Source of the DNA: Opitutia bacterium
Lineage (GTDB): Bacteria; Verrucomicrobiota; Verrucomicrobiia; Opitutales; Coraliomargaritaceae
Reading direction: 5' to 3'
Length of the DNA stretch: 34,551 nt
NCBI GenBank assembly: GCA_002862945.1
Contig: PKCJ01000083.1
Location: 1-34,551 of the forward strand
Shown: positions 17,955-28,664 of the stretch, one piece after another
How positions within the stretch are numbered: the first letter of the stretch is position 1
Layout: each line of letters opens with the position of its first letter
Translations under genes and position numbers: made by a program
Notes under the pieces: model-generated
Databases searched by the model: none
Seen by the model: the letters and a program-made list of their open reading frames with translations, nothing else
Told to the model about the DNA's origin: nothing

Positions 17955-18671
17955 ATGAGCAATAAAAAATCTACCCCGCTATCTTTTGATCTTCAGCAAG
18001 ACCTATTCGCTAAGCTGAAAGAAATTCAACGCCAAGCAGGGGCGCGCACTATTAGCGAAGTTGTTCGCTATGCGGTTAGTCATTTAGATGCTTCCAAATT
18101 GAAGCTATCAAATACATCGCACCGTCAAATTTCTGTCCGTTTGTCCGATAAACTTCGTCAACGACTGGTTAAGTTGAGCAAACAGCAGAAAGTCAGCGTA
18201 GGTGAGTTGTTAAGAGCTACGTTAGATTCTCTACCAGAACAACTTCCAGGCTTTAACCCTGAAACTATTATGCCTAAGAAAAAAGCAACAAAGAAAAAAG
18301 TAGCTGCCAAGAGAAAGGTAGTTCGCAAAGCACCAGCCAAAAAAAAGGCTGTTAAGAAAAAGGCCGTAAAAAAGGCGGTAAAGAAAGCAGTCAAAAAAGT
18401 CGCCAAGAAAAAGGTCGCGAAAAAAGCTGCTAAAAAGAAGGTAGCTAAGAAAGCTGTGAAGAAGAAAGCAGTCAAAAAAGTCGCCAAGAAAAAGGTCGCG
18501 AAAAAAGCTACTAAAAAGAAGGTCGCGAAAAAAGCTGTGAAGAAGAAAGCAGTCAAAAAAGTCGCCAAGAAAAAGGTCGCAAAAAAAGCTCCCAAAAAGA
18601 AGGTAGCTAAAAAAGCACCCAAGAAAAAAGCCGCTAAGAAAAAGGTAGCTAAGCGCAAAGCGAAGAAGTAG
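17955..18671 (+). CDS. Double ribbon-helix-helix protein with histone-H1-like lysine-rich tail
   Basis: From ATG 17955 the protein has 238 residues. Two ribbon-helix-helix units lie in tandem. The first has the strand PLSFDLQ, a helix with LFAKLKEIQRQ, a turn and ISEVVRYAVSHL. The second has the strand QISVRLS, the helix KLRQRLVKLSKQ and VSVGELLRATLDSL. RHH domains normally dimerise to bind DNA, so this could be a single-chain dimer. The last 130 residues are almost only Lys, Ala and Val (KKAVKKVAKK-type), like histone H1 or chlamydial Hc2 tails. A nucleoid-associated DNA-binding protein is the likely role. GTG 17931 and ATG 17943 are alternative starts. It is flanked by an upstream gap with GTTGACT repeats and a strong terminator downstream. 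Confidence 0.8.
   Translation: MSNKKSTPLSFDLQQDLFAKLKEIQRQAGARTISEVVRYAVSHLDASKLKLSNTSHRQISVRLSDKLRQRLVKLSKQQKVSVGELLRATLDSLPEQLPGFNPETIMPKKKATKKKVAAKRKVVRKAPAKKKAVKKKAVKKAVKKAVKKVAKKKVAKKAAKKKVAKKAVKKKAVKKVAKKKVAKKATKKKVAKKAVKKKAVKKVAKKKVAKKAPKKKVAKKAPKKKAAKKKVAKRKAKK
18381..18623 (+). repeat. Three tandem 81-bp repeats in the lysine-rich tail
   Basis: Copies start at 18381, 18462 and 18543, each opening with AAGAAAGCAGTCAAAAAAGT. The 27-residue unit reads KKAVKKVAKKKVAKKA, then a variable residue (A, T, P), then KKKVAKKA and two linking residues. Near-identity at the DNA level points to recent duplication or ongoing homogenisation, and the copy number may vary between strains. Confidence 0.9.
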
Positions 18672-18734
18672 ACCCACTTTTTCGACTAATCTTAGGCAAG
18701 GCTTGCTTTTGCCCAAGCACAAGTTTTGATTCTG

Positions 18735-18781
18735 CGCTCCTGCAGCACTGTCCACGACAGATGTTACAGGAGCGTTTTTTT
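18735..18781 (+). terminator. Strong rho-independent terminator after the lysine-tail gene
   Basis: CGCTCCTG (18735-18742) pairs perfectly with CAGGAGCG (18767-18774). An inner stem CTGTC / GACAG extends it, and seven T follow (18775-18781). It sits 63 bases after the lysine-tail gene and ends 10 bases before the aminotransferase ATG, so the aminotransferase needs read-through or a promoter overlapping the hairpin. Confidence 0.88.
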
Positions 18782-18791
18782 ATACCTATTT

Positions 18792-19976
18792 ATGACACAG
18801 CCAACAAAACTCTCCACTTGGGCGAATAACATCGCTCCTTCTCCCACGCTCGCCGTTGATGCAAAAGCTAAGGAGCTAAAGGCAGTCGGAGAGGACGTCT
18901 GCGGCTTCGGCGCTGGTGAGCCTGATTTCGACACACCTGAATTTATCAAAGCAGCTTGCATCCAGGCGATTGAGGAAGGGAAGACTAAATATGCACCTGC
19001 GCCAGGTATCCCTGCGCTACGTGAGGCACTTGCCGAGAAATACCGCAATCAAGGCGTCGATGGCACGTCAGCCGCACAGTGCGTGGTGAGTCCAGGTGGT
19101 AAGTATTCTTGTTATTTGGCTATTCTAGCCGTTATCAGCCCTGGCGATGAGGTATTGATTCCGGCTCCTTACTGGGTAAGCTACCCTGAAATGGTTAAAT
19201 TGGCTGGCGGTCTGCCTAAGACTATCTTCGCTGGGCTTGAAAACGGGTTTAAGATTACACCTGAGCAACTGCGTGATGCGATTACGCCGAAGACGCGTTT
19301 GGTCATCATTAATAGCCCTTCGAATCCAACTGGTGCTATTTACTCCGCGGAGGAGCTTCAAGCTCTAACAGAGGTCGCTCTCGAAGCGGGTATTTACATC
19401 ATGTCAGACGAGATCTACGAGTATTTGCTCTATGATGGCGTTAAACATGTGAGCCCTGCATGCTTTTCCAAAGAGGCCGCCGATGCTGTCATCACTGTGG
19501 CTGGCTTTAGCAAAACTTTTTCTATGACTGGCTGGCGCCTCGGTACTTTGATGGCACCGCTTGCCGTCGCTAAAGCCGTCGCAAATCTGCAAAGTCAGAC
19601 CAGCTCAAACGCGACCACTTTCGCGCAATATGGGGCCCTCGCTGCCATGCAAAACTGGGATCAGTCGATCGCTGCCGTGAATGGTATGTTAGAGGTCTTC
19701 GATCGCCGCCGCAGCACGCTCCTTGAAGGCTTACAAGGCATCGATGGTATCGAGTGCGCGCGTGCCCATGGAGCCTTCTATCTCTTCCCCAATATCGAAA
19801 AGCTCGGACTCAGTGCGTCTGAATTCGCCACGCGTATACTTGAAGAAGAAAAAGTCGCCGTCGTTCCCGGCGAGGGCTTTGGTGCCCCCGGCTACATCCG
19901 CCTCAGTTATGCTACTTCCGACGAGGTTATTGAAAAAGGCCTTGGGCGCCTAAGCAAATTCTGCGCGAATCTTTAA
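18792..19976 (+). CDS. Aspartate aminotransferase, class I (type Ib-like)
   Basis: A 394-residue PLP enzyme that exchanges amino groups between aspartate and 2-oxoglutarate. Visible motifs are SPSNPTG (176-181, N178), [11 protein letters not shown] (205-215, D206 and Y209), the PLP-lysine in [15 protein letters not shown] (K241) and a late substrate-binding Arg in GYIRLSY. The opening [11 protein letters not shown] fits the AspB/type Ib group. Related aminotransferases share these motifs, so the exact amino-acid preference is less sure. The frame is open upstream to an ATG at 18726, but that lies before and inside the terminator hairpin, so ATG 18792 is taken. icd follows 42 bases later. Confidence 0.9.
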   Translation: MTQPTKLSTWANNIAPSPTLAVDAKAKELKAVGEDVCGFGAGEPDFDTPEFIKAACIQAIEEGKTKYAPAPGIPALREALAEKYRNQGVDGTSAAQCVVSPGGKYSCYLAILAVISPGDEVLIPAPYWVSYPEMVKLAGGLPKTIFAGLENGFKITPEQLRDAITPKTRLVIINSPSNPTGAIYSAEELQALTEVALEAGIYIMSDEIYEYLLYDGVKHVSPACFSKEAADAVITVAGFSKTFSMTGWRLGTLMAPLAVAKAVANLQSQTSSNATTFAQYGALAAMQNWDQSIAAVNGMLEVFDRRRSTLLEGLQGIDGIECARAHGAFYLFPNIEKLGLSASEFATRILEEEKVAVVPGEGFGAPGYIRLSYATSDEVIEKGLGRLSKFCANL

Positions 19977-20003
19977 ATACCCGTATTCAACAAGAATTTA
20001 TAA

Positions 20004-22244
<2,241 letters not shown>

Positions 22245-22272
22245 ACAGGTGACACACCCGCCTATTGGACGC

Positions 22273-22302
22273 TTTATTTATTCTCTGAGTTTCGTAAATA
22301 AA
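22273..22302. repeat. AT-only inverted repeat between convergent icd and lipoprotein gene
   Basis: TTTATTTA (22273-22280) and TAAATAAA (22295-22302) are perfect inverted copies with a 14-base loop. The stem has no G-C pair and no extended T-run follows, so it would be a weak bidirectional terminator at best. Confidence 0.3.
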
Positions 22303-22311
22303 CAGGTTAAT

Positions 22312-22731
22312 TTACATGGGTCGGCTACTAATTATTCGCCATTGGCCTGCGCTGTTTTTGCCGATGCTAAAGAGGCTTTCGAAGCGGTCTTCTGTTTCGT
22401 AGCGCACCCGCATACGCAAGCTAGGTTCTAATGTGGCTATGTAGTTCAAGCCTTGATGTCTATATTCAATGGACTCCTCAGGTGAGCCAGTCAGTGCTTC
22501 AAACTCAATGCTCTGAATTGGAAGACCTAGTTCGTATAGGAGTGCATTTTTGAGCAAATTCTTTGTGTTTTCGGTCGTGCCATCTAGTGCGTAAAGAGCG
22601 AGCATTGGTGCGACTTCGGTCGCTTGGTTAGCCTTAGTGAAAGCGCGAGCGAAGGCTTCAAGCTCAGCTGATTCTTGCCTGCCGCAGGCGCTCAATACAA
22701 GCAGGGCGCAACTCACTAATATACGAAGCAT
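22312..22731 (-). CDS. Small predicted lipoprotein, function unknown
   Basis: A 139-residue protein with a lipoprotein signal peptide: short basic start (MLR), hydrophobic core and lipobox LSAC with the acylated cysteine at residue 16. The next residue is Gly, not Asp, which in enterobacterial logic favours the outer membrane. The mature part has a helix (about 21-45) followed by mixed strands and no motif I recognise. It is last in the accB-accC-Asp23-AmaP series, 63 bases after the AmaP-like gene, so cotranscription is possible. Confidence 0.75.
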   Translation of the reverse strand: MLRILVSCALLVLSACGRQESAELEAFARAFTKANQATEVAPMLALYALDGTTENTKNLLKNALLYELGLPIQSIEFEALTGSPEESIEYRHQGLNYIATLEPSLRMRVRYETEDRFESLFSIGKNSAGQWRIISSRPM

Positions 22732-22794
22732 TTTAAATTCGGTTATCTACAGCTAGTAGCTAGCCGAAGGTCATTAAAATAAACTCAGGCGCTG

Positions 22795-23334
22795 TTAACT
22801 AGTTTTGGACTGATCGTCTATCTCAGAATCTGAATCGAGTCCTTCGACGTCATCGCAGGCCTCATTCATTCCTGCAAACAGTGGATTTGACTTAGGCCGG
22901 TCGTTTGAATCAATGCGTCCGCTCTTGAAACCAGTCGCTATGATGTTGATGTAACCAAGAGATTCAATACCGAGGTTCTCGGTTAAAGCTTCGCGGAGGT
23001 GGCTCTGCAAGGTCTGCTCAATTTCACGTAGTCGACCTCCGCTTAGTAAGACAATGCGCACTTCAAGGTGGGTGGTCTGACCCTTGCCCTTGATTTTGAC
23101 TAGTGTTTTAGAAACATTTTCTAATTGCCCACAAGAGGTTCGTACGAAGTCGATAATTGCATGACGGCTGACCATCACGCGGCCATTTTCAGTTGTGTAG
23201 GCGACGACGTTCTTAGGCTGCCTGCGCGCTAGTAAGATTAGGAGGAAGGTGAGTGCTAAGATCACTCCGCCTACGTATAGAAACTCCGTTTGGGTGAGCT
23301 GCTGCAGGTCGTCGGTTAGTTCACTAAAGTCCAT
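22795..23334 (-). CDS. AmaP-like membrane anchor for Asp23 family
   Basis: A 179-residue protein with one transmembrane helix near the N-terminus (about 18-36, then RRQ). A soluble domain follows with alternating strands (GRVMVSRHAIIDFVRTSC; TTHLEVRIVLLSGG) resembling an Asp23/Gls24-type fold, then an acidic tail. In Gram-positive bacteria AmaP anchors the alkaline-shock protein Asp23 to the membrane. The Asp23-family gene ends 32 bases upstream, and that pairing is the main support for this name. Confidence 0.75.
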   Translation of the reverse strand: MDFSELTDDLQQLTQTEFLYVGGVILALTFLLILLARRQPKNVVAYTTENGRVMVSRHAIIDFVRTSCGQLENVSKTLVKIKGKGQTTHLEVRIVLLSGGRLREIEQTLQSHLREALTENLGIESLGYINIIATGFKSGRIDSNDRPKSNPLFAGMNEACDDVEGLDSDSEIDDQSKTS

Positions 23335-23366
23335 GCCAATGTCTTTGAAAAATTAGTTAGAAGCGA

Positions 23367-23810
23367 TTAGTCGATGTGTGGTTCGTCGCCCCATTCATCT
23401 TCTTCGCCCTTTTCATCGTCAGTGCGCACACCGTCGATAATGACGTTCACACGAGAGACGCTCTTGCTAGTCATCTTCTCGATTTGCTCGGCGATGCGTT
23501 CTTGAATCTCCGTAGCGACGGTGGCGAGTTCACAACCGAAACGTAGGATGACGCGGATCTCGATACGATAGTCACCGACCTCATCTTCTTCGACGCGGAC
23601 GCCGCGCTCGTCACCTTTTTTGGAGAAAATCTCGGCGATTCCGTCGACAAAGCCACCGCCGACCGCAGCAACGCCGCTGACTTCGAGGGCAGCGAGGCGA
23701 ACAATACTGGCGACTACGCTGTGGTTGATGCGAATGTCCCCGAGGGTGTTGGATGCCTCCGAGACATTTGGTATGACTGATTCGTTTTGGTTGTCGGTTT
23801 CTTTGCTCAT
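23367..23810 (-). CDS. Asp23/Gls24 family envelope stress protein
   Basis: A 147-residue protein with an Asp23/Gls24 domain at about 25-130: [30 protein letters not shown], then strands [12 protein letters not shown] and [13 protein letters not shown]- and C-terminal tails are acidic. The family is best known from Firmicutes, where Asp23 sits at the membrane and responds to cell-wall stress, and where the paralogue YqhY is encoded next to accBC. Here it starts 27 bases after accC and is followed by the AmaP-like anchor, which supports both the name and a link to lipid synthesis. Confidence 0.85.
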   Translation of the reverse strand: MSKETDNQNESVIPNVSEASNTLGDIRINHSVVASIVRLAALEVSGVAAVGGGFVDGIAEIFSKKGDERGVRVEEDEVGDYRIEIRVILRFGCELATVATEIQERIAEQIEKMTSKSVSRVNVIIDGVRTDDEKGEEDEWGDEPHID

Positions 23811-23837
23811 AATTTGCCTGATTGTATGGTTGAATTT

Positions 23838-25202
23838 TTAAGTGTAAATATCCTTAGGTACACGCTCTAAGAATTCTTCGATGAACTTAGTCGTGTATTT
23901 ACCTTCTCTAAAGTGTGGATCACGAATGATAGCGCGGGAGAATGGGATGTTGGTTTTGATGCCACGGATCAAATACTCACCTAGGGCGCGATCCATCCGG
24001 TCGAGCGCGAGTTTGCGAGTGCTGCCATATGTAATAACTTTAGCAATCATGCTATCGTAGTAAGGCGGTATGGTGTAGCCGCTATAGCAGTGCGAATCAA
24101 TGCGCACGCCGTGACCACCTGGAGAGTAGTAGAGGGTTATTTCGCCAGGGCAGGGTGCAAAGTTACGCGAGGGATCTTCAGCGCAGACGCGACATTCGAT
24201 GCAGTGCTTCGTGATCTTGATGTCTTTTTGTTGGTAGCTGAGTTTTTGGCCACTAGCGATGAGGAGTTGCTCTTTGACCAAATCTACATCAGTGACTTCC
24301 TCCGTCACGCCGTGCTCGACTTGAATACGGGTGTTCATTTCGATAAAAAAATAGTCGCCCTTGCCATCGACAAGGAACTCGACTGTGCATGCGCCTTCGT
24401 AGTTGACGGACTTGGCGAGTTTGACGGCATCGCGCCCCATTTTCTTGCGAGTGTCGTCGGAGATAAAGGGGGAGGGGGCTTCTTCGATTACCTTCTGGTG
24501 GCGGCGTTGTATGGAGCAATCGCGTTCGCTAAGGTGGATGACGTTGCCGAATTGGTCGCCAAGAAGTTGAATCTCGATGTGGCGTGGTGCTTCGAGGAAT
24601 CGCTCTAAATAAACAGCGCCATTACCAAATGCTTTCTCGGCTTCGTTCCGTGCATTATTGTATTCTTTGACAAAAGCTACGGCGTTGTTTGCAGTCCGCA
24701 TGCCCTTACCACCCCCACCAGCGACGGCTTTAATGATCACAGGGTAGCCTATCTTTTTGGCTACTTTGAGTGCGTCCTTTTCGTTGTCAACGGTGCCATC
24801 GCTTCCTGGGATGACGGGTATCTTGGCATGGATTGCCATCTCGCGGGCTTTGGCTTTGTCGCCAAAGTTGACGATAGCTTCTTTACCGGGACCAATAAAC
24901 TTGATGTTACACTGTGCGCATTGTTCGGCGAAGTCGGCATTTTCGGCGAGGAAGCCGTAGCCAGGGTGAATCGCATCGACATCTGCAATCTCGGCTGCAG
25001 CGATGATCCGGTCAGCCTTCAAATAACTAAGGTTGCCTGCCGCGGGACCAATGCAGATGGCCTCGTCCGCCAGTTGAACGTGGAGCGACTGTTCGTCTGC
25101 CTCAGAGTAGACAGCGAACGTCTTGATGCCAAGTTCGTTACAGGCACGGACGATGCGGAGTGCAATTTCGCCGCGGTTTGCGATAAGTACCTTTTTTAAC
25201 AT
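23838..25202 (-). CDS. accC: Acetyl-CoA carboxylase, biotin carboxylase subunit
   Basis: A 454-residue ATP-grasp enzyme that carboxylates the biotin on AccB, the first step of fatty-acid synthesis. The N-terminus [28 protein letters not shown], the glycine-rich ATP loop GGGGKGMR and the active-site segment [16 protein letters not shown] are intact; E. coli has Pro where this has Gly in VEHGV. Length is standard. It begins 19 bases after accB, so they are one operon. Confidence 0.97.
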   Translation of the reverse strand: MLKKVLIANRGEIALRIVRACNELGIKTFAVYSEADEQSLHVQLADEAICIGPAAGNLSYLKADRIIAAAEIADVDAIHPGYGFLAENADFAEQCAQCNIKFIGPGKEAIVNFGDKAKAREMAIHAKIPVIPGSDGTVDNEKDALKVAKKIGYPVIIKAVAGGGGKGMRTANNAVAFVKEYNNARNEAEKAFGNGAVYLERFLEAPRHIEIQLLGDQFGNVIHLSERDCSIQRRHQKVIEEAPSPFISDDTRKKMGRDAVKLAKSVNYEGACTVEFLVDGKGDYFFIEMNTRIQVEHGVTEEVTDVDLVKEQLLIASGQKLSYQQKDIKITKHCIECRVCAEDPSRNFAPCPGEITLYYSPGGHGVRIDSHCYSGYTIPPYYDSMIAKVITYGSTRKLALDRMDRALGEYLIRGIKTNIPFSRAIIRDPHFREGKYTTKFIEEFLERVPKDIYT

Positions 25203-25221
25203 CCAATGAAATCCAGCAGGA

Positions 25222-25683
25222 TTAGGCAGTTTTAATTTTGAAGAGAGGCTGGCCGTATTCGACCGCTTCGCCGTTCTCGACGAGTAGCTCAGTGATCACG
25301 CCACTCATTTCCGCTTGAATCTCATTCATCACCTTCATCGCTTCGATGATGCAGACGACGCTTTCCTTGCTGACTTTGTCGCTTACCTTTACGAATGCGG
25401 GGCTCTCAGGAGAGGGAGCGCTGTAAAAAGTGCCCACCATGGGAGACTTGATAATGGAGATGCCTTTTTCCTCATCTGGGGCAGGAACAGCTTCGTCAGT
25501 GGCGGGCGTAGCTACAGGAAAAGGAGCAGTCGTCTGCCCGGCTGGCGCGGCATGGATGATCTGAGGGGCGTCGGCACCCTTACTACTGAGGCGAAGCTTG
25601 AAGCCATCTTCCTCGAATTCGAATTCGGAGATATCCGAGCGTTTCATTAGATCGACGACTTGTTTAATGAGTTTGATGTCCAA
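25222..25683 (-). CDS. accB: Acetyl-CoA carboxylase, biotin carboxyl carrier protein
   Basis: A biotin carrier that is biotinylated by BirA and shuttles carboxyl groups from AccC to the carboxyltransferase. Starting at TTG 25683 it has 153 residues. The N-terminal helix [20 protein letters not shown] is typical, followed by a Pro/Ala linker (about 38-75) and the biotinyl domain with EAMKVMN (114-120), biotinyl-Lys K117. TTG is preferred because AAAGGA lies 6 bases upstream, one of the few good Shine-Dalgarno sequences in the window. The in-frame ATG at 25755 would add 24 residues of unlikely sequence. It heads the accB-accC-asp23-amaP operon. Confidence 0.94.
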   Translation of the reverse strand: MDIKLIKQVVDLMKRSDISEFEFEEDGFKLRLSSKGADAPQIIHAAPAGQTTAPFPVATPATDEAVPAPDEEKGISIIKSPMVGTFYSAPSPESPAFVKVSDKVSKESVVCIIEAMKVMNEIQAEMSGVITELLVENGEAVEYGQPLFKIKTA

Positions 25684-25862
25684 GGTATGTCCTTTCTTAC
25701 TACTGTGGTTTGTTGTGTGAGTGGAAGTGCCTGCCGATTTCCGAAGACAAACCATTCAAAGTGTATCTAATAAAGGCTAGCTTTTCATGATGTGCAACGT
25801 CTTTGTTAATCCAGAAAAATTGGGCTTTCACTTGGGGCTTTCTCCTATCATCTTTTAGAATT

Positions 25863-26939
25863 ATGCCTAAGTGCCACTTTAGTGATGTTAAAATTACAGG
25901 AATTGTGACCTGTGTGCCTCCTCTTGAGAAATGCATCGATGACGAGCTAGAACTGTTAGGTGGTAATCTAAAGCAGCTCGAACGCCTCAAGAAGACGATC
26001 GGCTTGTCAAAGAGGCGAGTTGTCGACGCGCAGATCACGGCATCTGACTTGTGCGAAAAGGCCGCGCGACACTTAATTAAAGCAGCCAGAGTGGGTCTTC
26101 AGCAAATTGATGCGATGATCTGTGTGACTCAGACCCCGGACTATCTGCAGCCCTGTAATGCCGCCGTAATTCACGGTCGGCTTGGGCTTTCTAAAAATTG
26201 TGCGGCACTCGATGTGAATCTCGGTTGTTCTGGCTATGTTTATGGGCATTGGTTAGCGCATTCACTGGTCGCTAGTGGAGGCTGTGAGCGAATTCTATTA
26301 TTAGCGGGCGATACGATCAGTCGCTTGGTCAACGCCAAAGACCGCTCCGTCGCACCACTCTTCGGCGACGGCGGCAGTGCGACTTTGATCGAGCGAAATG
26401 TGGGAGCGCCCTCGGCCTATTTCAGCCTGCATACGGATGGTTGCGGTTACGATAAACTGATTGTACCCGCGGGTGGGTCGCGTCATCCCCATTCTACGAA
26501 GACGGCAGAGGTGCTCGAAGAGGAATCAGGAAACTTTCGTTCTCCTGAAAACCTCTTCATGGATGGGGCAGAGATCTTTAATTTTTCTATTACCGAGGAG
26601 CCAAAATCGGTCAAAGAGCTACTTGAATATGCCGAGATAGATGCCGCTGCCGTCGACCATTTCGTCTTCCATCAGGCTAATCGCTACATCTTGAGTAATG
26701 TTGCGAAACGCCTGAAACTTGATCTCGCTAAAGTGCCTATGCAGACGGTTGAGCGCTATGGCAACCAAAGCTCAGCATCAATCCCTACGGCTATCTGCGG
26801 GGAGCTAGCGGCTGCACTCGCGGATCGGTCATCGACTCGGCTCTTGCTCTCTGGCTTCGGTGTTGGCCTATCGTGGGCGAGTGCGCTGGTCGAAGTTGGC
26901 GATTTAAGAGTGTGTGAATTAATTGACTACACGGTCTAA
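25863..26939 (+). CDS. 3-oxoacyl-ACP synthase III family protein (FabH-like)
   Basis: A 358-residue condensing enzyme with the full KAS III triad: C122 in [11 protein letters not shown]270 in [10 protein letters not shown] and N301 in [12 protein letters not shown]. FabH itself condenses acetyl-CoA with malonyl-ACP. Relatives transfer acyl groups to make specialised acyl chains or acylated sugars. An ACP gene follows 23 bases later, then a NeuD-type acyltransferase, which favours a dedicated acyl-transfer pathway over housekeeping fatty-acid synthesis. ATG 25863 fits the family start better than the in-frame ATG at 25803. It is divergent from accB. No Shine-Dalgarno sequence is seen. Confidence 0.9.
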   Translation: MPKCHFSDVKITGIVTCVPPLEKCIDDELELLGGNLKQLERLKKTIGLSKRRVVDAQITASDLCEKAARHLIKAARVGLQQIDAMICVTQTPDYLQPCNAAVIHGRLGLSKNCAALDVNLGCSGYVYGHWLAHSLVASGGCERILLLAGDTISRLVNAKDRSVAPLFGDGGSATLIERNVGAPSAYFSLHTDGCGYDKLIVPAGGSRHPHSTKTAEVLEEESGNFRSPENLFMDGAEIFNFSITEEPKSVKELLEYAEIDAAAVDHFVFHQANRYILSNVAKRLKLDLAKVPMQTVERYGNQSSASIPTAICGELAAALADRSSTRLLLSGFGVGLSWASALVEVGDLRVCELIDYTV

Positions 26940-26962
26940 TCTCACTGAGCTAGCAGCGTATT

Positions 26963-27199
26963 ATGGAATTGGAAACATTCATAAAAAATTTTGAAGATGC
27001 GCTCGAAGATGTTGAAGTCGGGTCGCTGTCAGGCGACTCGGTTTATCGCTCTCTCGAGCATTGGGATTCGCTCTCAGTGCTCACTGTGATCGCGATGGTC
27101 GATACTGAGTACAATTTGCGGCTTAAGGCGAAAGAATTGAAACAAATGCAGACACTGTCCGAATTGCACGCTTTGCTCAAGTCAAAGCAATCCATATGA
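26963..27199 (+). CDS. Acyl carrier protein
   Basis: A 78-residue acidic four-helix carrier. The phosphopantetheine attachment motif is WDSLS with Ser36, preceded by the short helix SVYRSLEHW. It differs from housekeeping AcpP, which has DSLDTVELVM, so it is a specialised carrier. It lies between a KAS III-like gene and an acyltransferase. Its stop overlaps the next start (ATGA), showing tight coupling. Confidence 0.9.
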   Translation: MELETFIKNFEDALEDVEVGSLSGDSVYRSLEHWDSLSVLTVIAMVDTEYNLRLKAKELKQMQTLSELHALLKSKQSI

Positions 27200-27837
27200 A
27201 GCGATTAATCATAGTAGGTGCGGGGGGCCTTGGTCGTGAGGTTTACACTTGGAGTGAGGCGCATCCCGATTGTGGATGTCTTTGGGAGATCGCCGGCTTT
27301 CTTGATGATAACCCTGCCGCGCTTGATAGATTCGATTATCCCGTTGGTATTCTTGCTGCGGTGGTCGACTACGCACCGCAACCAAACGACCTTTTCCTTT
27401 GTGCAATTGGATCACCATCCATTAAACGTAGGGTCTGTGGAAAATTGCTAGGGTCTGGCGCAGAGTTTATCTCTCTAGCGCATCCGACTGCAGTGATTGG
27501 CTCCAATGTTGAGATCGGCGTGGGCACTATTATCTGCCCACACGCCATTGTGACTTGCGATGTGACTATTGGCGATTTTGTCGCAATCAATTGCCACACT
27601 AGTGTCGGGCATGACGTAAGAATCGCTGATTGGGTGACGCTGAGTGGTCACTGCGATGTGACTGGCCAAACCGAACTCGGCGAAATGGCTTTTTTAGGCA
27701 GTGGTGCGCGTATACTTCCACTGAAAAAAGTCGGCGCTCGTGCAATGGTTGGTGCAGGTTCGGTCGTAATTAATCACGTTCCAACAAATGCTAAAGTATT
27801 TGGAAACCCAGCGCGAATATTTGACTCGGAAGATTAA
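27196..27837 (+). CDS. NeuD/PglD-family sugar O- or N-acyltransferase
   Basis: A 213-residue protein with an N-terminal nucleotide-sugar-binding Rossmann part (IVGAGGLGREVY, 6-17). The C-terminal left-handed beta-helix (about 95-205) is built of hexapeptide repeats such as IGSNVEIGVGTII and VGAGSVV. The likely catalytic His is H139 in SVGHDV. PglD and NeuD acetylate UDP-amino sugars or sialic acid. With an ACP overlapping by four bases and a KAS III partner, the donor here may be acyl-ACP instead of acetyl-CoA, which is inference. It is convergent with the EpsI-like gene, two bases between stop codons. Confidence 0.88.
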   Translation: MKRLIIVGAGGLGREVYTWSEAHPDCGCLWEIAGFLDDNPAALDRFDYPVGILAAVVDYAPQPNDLFLCAIGSPSIKRRVCGKLLGSGAEFISLAHPTAVIGSNVEIGVGTIICPHAIVTCDVTIGDFVAINCHTSVGHDVRIADWVTLSGHCDVTGQTELGEMAFLGSGARILPLKKVGARAMVGAGSVVINHVPTNAKVFGNPARIFDSED

Positions 27838-27839
27838 TT

Positions 27840-28526
27840 TTAATAGCTAGCTTTGGCTAGACCGATTTCGCTAAGGCTATCGAGTATCTGTTTGAATCCC
27901 TCGATTTTCTTCAGCTCGTCTACTTTCTTGTTGCTCGATAGACGTATGAAAAATTGTTCGTCGCGCAGGTTAAGACCGTACTTCTTGATGTCGAGCAGTG
28001 CGGCAAAGATATTGTGCCCACCCTCTTGCTCATAGCCAAAAGCTTCGCCGCCGACTAAGTGCCAAAAGTAAACGTTTTGAGCAGAGCCATCTTTTTCGTA
28101 GACACCAAATTCGGCAGGCTCAAAGGGGGTTTCTTCGTTTTGAAAAGGGATGCAGTATTTACGATCAAGGCGCGTCCAGCCGTTTTGTACCCAGCAGGTG
28201 TCTGGCGTGTGCGCACCCGCCCAGCGATAGGAGGCCTTACCTGGCAGCCAGTATGCGATGTAAAGACCGATGAAGGTATCGCCTTTTTTGAAAATGCGGA
28301 AGAGGGCGTCGTCAAAATTTAAAAAGTCGCTAATGCGTTCGCTTGATTCGGGCGATTCAGCCATGTCTCGATCTGTGATCTTCCAGCCATTTAGCTCCTC
28401 TGGCACAATGCATGAGAGCTGACCGTCAAGCGTCGGCTCGGGCGGTGGAACAAAGGCGAAATAGACGCGCAGGCAAAGGCCGCCTAGCAGCGCTGCGGTG
28501 GCGAAGATGAGGAGTAGTTTTTTCAT
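27840..28526 (-). CDS. EpsI/exosortase-associated domain protein (DUF3485-like)
   Basis: A 228-residue protein with an N-terminal hydrophobic anchor (about 4-25, MKKLLL start) and a periplasmic domain. The EpsI signature is visible: a tryptophan-containing start (ELNGWKI), FIGLYIAYW and the conserved HTPDTCWVQNGW block (106-117). EpsI proteins accompany exosortases and exopolysaccharide export; some are fused to the exosortase. No exosortase gene lies in the window. It is divergent from the polymerase/ligase gene across 138 bases. Confidence 0.8.
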   Translation of the reverse strand: MKKLLLIFATAALLGGLCLRVYFAFVPPPEPTLDGQLSCIVPEELNGWKITDRDMAESPESSERISDFLNFDDALFRIFKKGDTFIGLYIAYWLPGKASYRWAGAHTPDTCWVQNGWTRLDRKYCIPFQNEETPFEPAEFGVYEKDGSAQNVYFWHLVGGEAFGYEQEGGHNIFAALLDIKKYGLNLRDEQFFIRLSSNKKVDELKKIEGFKQILDSLSEIGLAKASY

Positions 28527-28628
28527 TGGAATAATGGTCTGAGTAAAGTAGTTAAGCTTAGTCCACCTATTGGTTCAAGCTCTAGACGTAATAATAAGTT
28601 TACCTTTGGAGCTTCACCGTATTGCCTG

Positions 28629-28654
28629 CCCATTTAATTTTCACCCATTTAATT
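28629..28654 (+). repeat. 11-bp direct repeat before the polymerase/ligase gene
   Basis: CCCATTTAATT occurs at 28629-28639 and 28644-28654, a 15-base period, ending 10 bases before the start codon at 28665. It may be a binding site or leader element in the divergent EpsI/polymerase region; no function is known. Confidence 0.35.
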
Positions 28655-28664
28655 CACTCTATGC

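Noticed and set aside
18381-18623. Regular repeats as a possible CRISPR array
   Set aside because: Repeats are contiguous 81-bp coding units with no unique spacers and stay in one reading frame.
18158-18755. Two long minus-strand frames (166 and 174 codons), rich in Phe and Leu
   Set aside because: They are the complement of the AAG/GCT-rich lysine tail; the Phe/Leu/Ala composition follows from that and no start context or family is seen.
27840-28526. A full exosortase/PEP-CTERM sorting system
   Set aside because: Only the EpsI-like partner is present. No exosortase gene and no PEP-CTERM tail were found in the window; the WPF C-terminus of the 10386-11921 protein lacks the PEP-hydrophobic-basic pattern.
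25863-28526. Recently acquired genomic island
   Set aside because: No integrase, transposase, tRNA, flanking repeat or clear base-composition shift marks the borders.
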